From Taurinivorans muris (GTDB lineage: Bacteria; Desulfobacterota; Desulfovibrionia; Desulfovibrionales; Desulfovibrionaceae), in assembly GCF_025232395.1 (NCBI RefSeq), contig NZ_CP065938.1, forward strand, positions 62,001-126,000: 64,000 bases of DNA. The letters run 5' to 3'. Below are positions 61,683-64,000 of this stretch, one piece after another. Within the stretch, counting starts at the first letter, position 1; every line of letters begins with the position of its first letter. The notes below the pieces were generated by a model. It ran no database searches and was not told the DNA's origin. It worked only from the letters and a program-made list of their open reading frames with translations. Position numbers and translations under genes: made by a program.

Positions 61683-62222
61683 TTATGTGTCATAACTATA
61701 AATCACGGATAAGACCCGTGCTTTTTTTTCACCATGGCTCGCCCCGGAATGCGGAGTGTCCGTATCGATATAGGCAAGGTCGCCTTCCTGCAGTATCTCA
61801 TCATTCAAAAGGAATTGCCCTTCAAGAACAAAATAGGTTCTTTCATCGTTTCCCGTGACATGAATGGGTGTGAAACTCGGTTCCGTTATATAGGCACGCA
61901 TTTTGCGGTTTTTGATTGTTGTCGGAAATTCGAAATGGCTGTAATCCTTTTCCGGTTGTTCGCGTTTGATTCTTTGCGCTTTTCTGATGATATTTATATG
62001 GTCGTTCTTTTGCGGTTTTTCCTCATAGAGCATGCCGATTTGAATTTGCAAAGCCCGTGCGATTTGCAAAAGAACGGAAAAGGTGGGGTCGTGTTTTCCG
62101 TTTTCAATGCGGGAGAGATAACCCTGTGAAACGCCTGAAAGCTCCGATAAGCGGGTAAGGGTGATATTGTTTTTTTTTCTTAAGCTTTTTATTTTTTTGC
62201 CGAGATTTTTTATTTCTTTCAT
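61683..62222 (-). CDS. XRE-family regulator with C-terminal cupin domain
   Basis: A 179-residue protein: HTH_XRE at about 18-58 (LTRLSELSGVSQGYLSRIEN) and a cupin at about 110-178 (DERTYFVLEGQFLLNDEILQ, TDTPHSGAS). Such regulators (PuuR-like) sense small amines or acids through the cupin and repress catabolic genes. It heads the regulator-mmsA-permease transcript and has a palindrome inside its promoter, so it is likely autoregulated. Confidence 0.88.
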   Translation of the reverse strand: MKEIKNLGKKIKSLRKKNNITLTRLSELSGVSQGYLSRIENGKHDPTFSVLLQIARALQIQIGMLYEEKPQKNDHINIIRKAQRIKREQPEKDYSHFEFPTTIKNRKMRAYITEPSFTPIHVTGNDERTYFVLEGQFLLNDEILQEGDLAYIDTDTPHSGASHGEKKARVLSVIYSYDT

Positions 62223-62268
62223 AGCGTGCTCTTTGAAAAAAATGTATGTATTGTAATTAGTTATTTAT

Positions 62269-62297
62269 ATAATATTCTTATAAGAATATTATGTCAA
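62269..62297 (-). promoter_or_regulatory. Promoter with embedded 24-bp operator palindrome
   Basis: Minus strand: TTGACA (62297-62292), exact 17-base spacer, TATTAT (62274-62269). ATAATATTCTTA and its mirror TAAGAATATTAT (62269-62292) form a perfect palindrome covering spacer and -10. A protein bound here would block RNA polymerase. Confidence 0.75.
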
Positions 62298-62392
62298 CAG
62301 TATTTTTAAAATATGCATGAAAAAATGAAATTTAAAAATGTTTTATTCTGTCAATAAATAAGAAATGGTTGAAAGAAATATTTTTCGGTCTG

Positions 62393-62412
62393 AATATTCT
62401 TATATGAATATT
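62393..62412. promoter_or_regulatory. Second operator-like copy
   Basis: AATATTCTTATATGAATATT differs by one base from the core of the promoter palindrome (AATATTCTTATAAGAATATT), 122 bases upstream centre to centre. It may allow looping or control a second start. Confidence 0.6.
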
Positions 62413-62503
62413 TTAATTCAATTTTTATAATGTTACAATATAACTATATAAATTAATATGATAAATTTTGAAATATAAAGAATAATATGTGACGGCACGA
62501 AAA

Positions 62504-62537
62504 ATCCCCTCCCATAGGTTTGCCTGTGAAAGGGGAT
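62504..62537 (-). terminator. Terminator after the iron alcohol dehydrogenase gene
   Basis: Leftward, ATCCCCT pairs with AGGGGAT around an inner loop, followed by TTTTTCG. Confidence 0.75.
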
Positions 62538-62564
62538 GTTGTTTTGGAAAAATACGTTTATTGC

Positions 62565-63755
62565 CTAGAAATCAACTTTTGTTCCGTAGTAAGCGCATTT
62601 CAGCACTTTTTCCATTTCTTCATGGTTCGGCTGGCGCGGGTTTGAAAGCGTGCAGGCGTCTAAAAGGGCATTTTTAGCAATATCGGGAAGTTTGGCTAAA
62701 AATTCGTCTTCAGGAACCATGTCGTTTTCATAATCTTTGAGGCATAACGGAATGTTTAACGCCTTGCTTAAATTTTGGATTGCATCGCAAAGTTTTTGCA
62801 CGGCTTCTTCCGTTGTTTTGTATTCAATGCCCCACAAAGTCGCAATATTGGCATAACGTTTTGCCGTTGCGGGATTTTTAGCGTTGTATTGAATGACGTA
62901 AGGCAAATACATCGCATTGGCGGCACCGTGGACAACATGGCCGTTTTTGAAAACAGCGCCGGTTTTGTGAGCCATGGAGTGGACTATGCCAAGCAAGCCG
63001 TTGGAAAATGCCATGCCGGCGAGGCATTGCGCATAGTGCATTTGTTCCCTTGCAGCCATATCGCCCTTATAGGATTTTTCAAGGTTGTCTTTGATAATAT
63101 CAATGGCTTTCATTGCAAGAGGGTTTGTGAAAACACTGTTTGCGGTGGAAACATAGGCTTCAACGGCATGGGTGAGCGCGTCCATGCCCGTATGGGCGGT
63201 GAGCTTTGGCGGCATTGTTTCCGCAATGGCGGGGTCGATGATGGCGATGTCCGGAGTGAGGTTGAAGTCAGCCAAAGGATATTTGATACCCTTGTCGTAG
63301 TCGGTAATGACGGAGAACGCCGTTACTTCCGTCGCTGTTCCGGAAGTTGAGGGAATAGCGATGAAGCGCGCTTTGGTGCGAAGGGCCGGCAAGCTGAAAG
63401 GTTTGACGGCGTCTTCAAATTTTGTGTCGGGATATTCATAGAACAGCCACATGGCTTTTGCCGCGTCAATCGGTGAGCCGCCGCCGATGGCAACAATCCA
63501 GTCGGGTTCAAATTCGCGCATGGCTTTTGCGCCGTTCATAACGGTGGTGATGGATGGGTCCGGTTCGACATTTTCAAAAAGCAATGTTTCAAGTCCCGCC
63601 TCTTTCAGATTATTGACAACCTTATCCAGAAAGCCGGCTCTTTTCATGGAACCGCCGCCGACAACAACGATAGCTTTTTTGCCGTTAATGGTTTTAAGCT
63701 CGTCAAGAGCGTTTTTTCCGTAATACACATCACGGGGTATGGTAAATCTAGCCAT
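62565..63755 (-). CDS. Iron-containing (group III) alcohol dehydrogenase
   Basis: A 396-residue oxidoreductase: VAIGGGSPIDAAKAMWLFYE, SGTATEVTAFSVITD, the metal ligands in LTAHTGMDALTHAVEAY, GIVHSMAHKTGAVF and NGHVVHGAANAMYLPYV. NAD(P)H-dependent. Family members reduce lactaldehyde, 1,3-propanediol precursors or, in taurine-respiring relatives, sulfoacetaldehyde (SarD). The substrate here is not decidable. It starts after GGAGGTTTC. It has its own terminator, so it is separate from the regulator operon. Confidence 0.9.
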   Translation of the reverse strand: MARFTIPRDVYYGKNALDELKTINGKKAIVVVGGGSMKRAGFLDKVVNNLKEAGLETLLFENVEPDPSITTVMNGAKAMREFEPDWIVAIGGGSPIDAAKAMWLFYEYPDTKFEDAVKPFSLPALRTKARFIAIPSTSGTATEVTAFSVITDYDKGIKYPLADFNLTPDIAIIDPAIAETMPPKLTAHTGMDALTHAVEAYVSTANSVFTNPLAMKAIDIIKDNLEKSYKGDMAAREQMHYAQCLAGMAFSNGLLGIVHSMAHKTGAVFKNGHVVHGAANAMYLPYVIQYNAKNPATAKRYANIATLWGIEYKTTEEAVQKLCDAIQNLSKALNIPLCLKDYENDMVPEDEFLAKLPDIAKNALLDACTLSNPRQPNHEEMEKVLKCAYYGTKVDF

Positions 63756-63859
63756 AATGAAACCTCCATAAACTTATACGAGTTTAAAGAAGACTACATT
63801 ATTTCGGCAAGACGGGCAAGCACTTTTTTAAATTATGCGGAAAATGTTCCGGCAGTGCG

Positions 63860-64000
63860 TCAGCGGGGAGCAAATTCGATAAGGGTTTTATAGAGGTTTA
63901 TAGGAACGATAGGCTTGCCTATGTGGCTGTTGAAGCCGCTTTGCATATAAAGTTTCTTGTCTTCTTCCAATACGTTTGCGGTCATGGCGATGATGGGGGT
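63860..64000 (-). CDS. Response-regulator receiver domain, C-terminal end (partial)
   Basis: The last 46 codons read TPIIAMTANVLEEDKKLYMQ then SGFNSHIGKPIVPINLYKTL and end EFAPR. TAN and the KP (Lys of the phospho-site triad) are typical of receiver domains at the end of hybrid histidine kinases. The rest lies outside the window. Confidence 0.85.
   Translation of the reverse strand, partial: TPIIAMTANVLEEDKKLYMQSGFNSHIGKPIVPINLYKTLIEFAPR

Noticed and set aside
62565-63755. Naming the iron alcohol dehydrogenase sarD (sulfoacetaldehyde reductase)
   Set aside because: The family is broad and neither isethionate lyase nor taurine aminotransferase genes are in the window.
1-64000. CRISPR array, prophage or replication origin
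   Set aside because: No regularly spaced repeats, phage structural genes, dnaA or DnaA-box cluster were seen.

Overview
This 64-kb window looks like a chromosome segment of a host-associated, low-GC member of the Desulfovibrionaceae (the Bilophila / Taurinivorans / Lawsonia side of the family). The grounds are protein resemblance and gene content: a flavoredoxin-like flavin reductase, a fused CobA-HemD, the tig-clpP-clpX-lon order, lpxB and other Gram-negative envelope genes, and a moderate base composition judged by eye. The genus is an inference. No 16S rRNA gene or dsr gene is present to settle it.

Layout. 1-5.5 kb (minus strand): rplT (cut by the window edge) and rpmI, then lepA at the end of a four-gene polar amino-acid ABC transporter operon. 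5.6-12.3 kb is the accessory region: a secreted SNase-like nuclease, a long AT-rich gap, then a compact plus-strand operon of an SF1 helicase, a DarT-like ADP-ribosyltransferase and an ADP-ribosylglycohydrolase with an unexplained C-terminal extension. After it come a RhuM remnant, a decayed IS200-type element and a glycosyltransferase split by an (AT)8 tract. 12.4-25.4 kb (minus): truB-rpsO-pnp, a chemotaxis receptor, DUF503-argJ-pgi-aminotransferase, an MFS exporter and a lysozyme-like protein. 25.5-35.8 kb (plus): cobA-hemD-purN, an AMMECR1 protein, rfbD, a Gate-domain membrane protein, lpxB, an M23 peptidase, a PAP2-like protein without catalytic histidines, and upp-uraA. 35.9-37.3 kb: tRNA-Asn followed by an AT-rich insert with an IS1595-type remnant and two orphan genes. 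37.5-43.5 kb (minus): lon, clpX, clpP, tig and tRNA-Leu. 43.7-54.6 kb: MATE exporter, nitroreductase, NUDIX, rpsF-rpsR-rplI, a degenerate alpha/beta hydrolase, flavin reductase, lytic transglycosylase, a CI-like regulator, hflK-hflC and a GT2 glycosyltransferase. 55-58.5 kb (plus): thiS-thiF-thiG-thiH-thiE. 58.5-64 kb (minus): an APC permease, a CoA-acylating semialdehyde dehydrogenase, an XRE-cupin regulator with a palindrome placed exactly in its own promoter, an iron alcohol dehydrogenase, and the end of a receiver-domain protein.

How the genes work together. The most interesting unit is the 6.7-10.4 kb operon. It pairs a DNA-modifying ADP-ribosyltransferase with an ARH/DraG-type hydrolase, not the macrodomain DarG antitoxin of known DarTG systems, and adds a translationally coupled SF1 helicase. 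All key motifs of the three proteins look intact while the genes around it are decayed, which fits a selected toxin-antitoxin or anti-phage module. Second is the (AT)8 glycosyltransferase, a probable phase-variable locus that is OFF in this sequence. Third is the regulator / dehydrogenase / permease cluster, where operator and promoter can be read directly.
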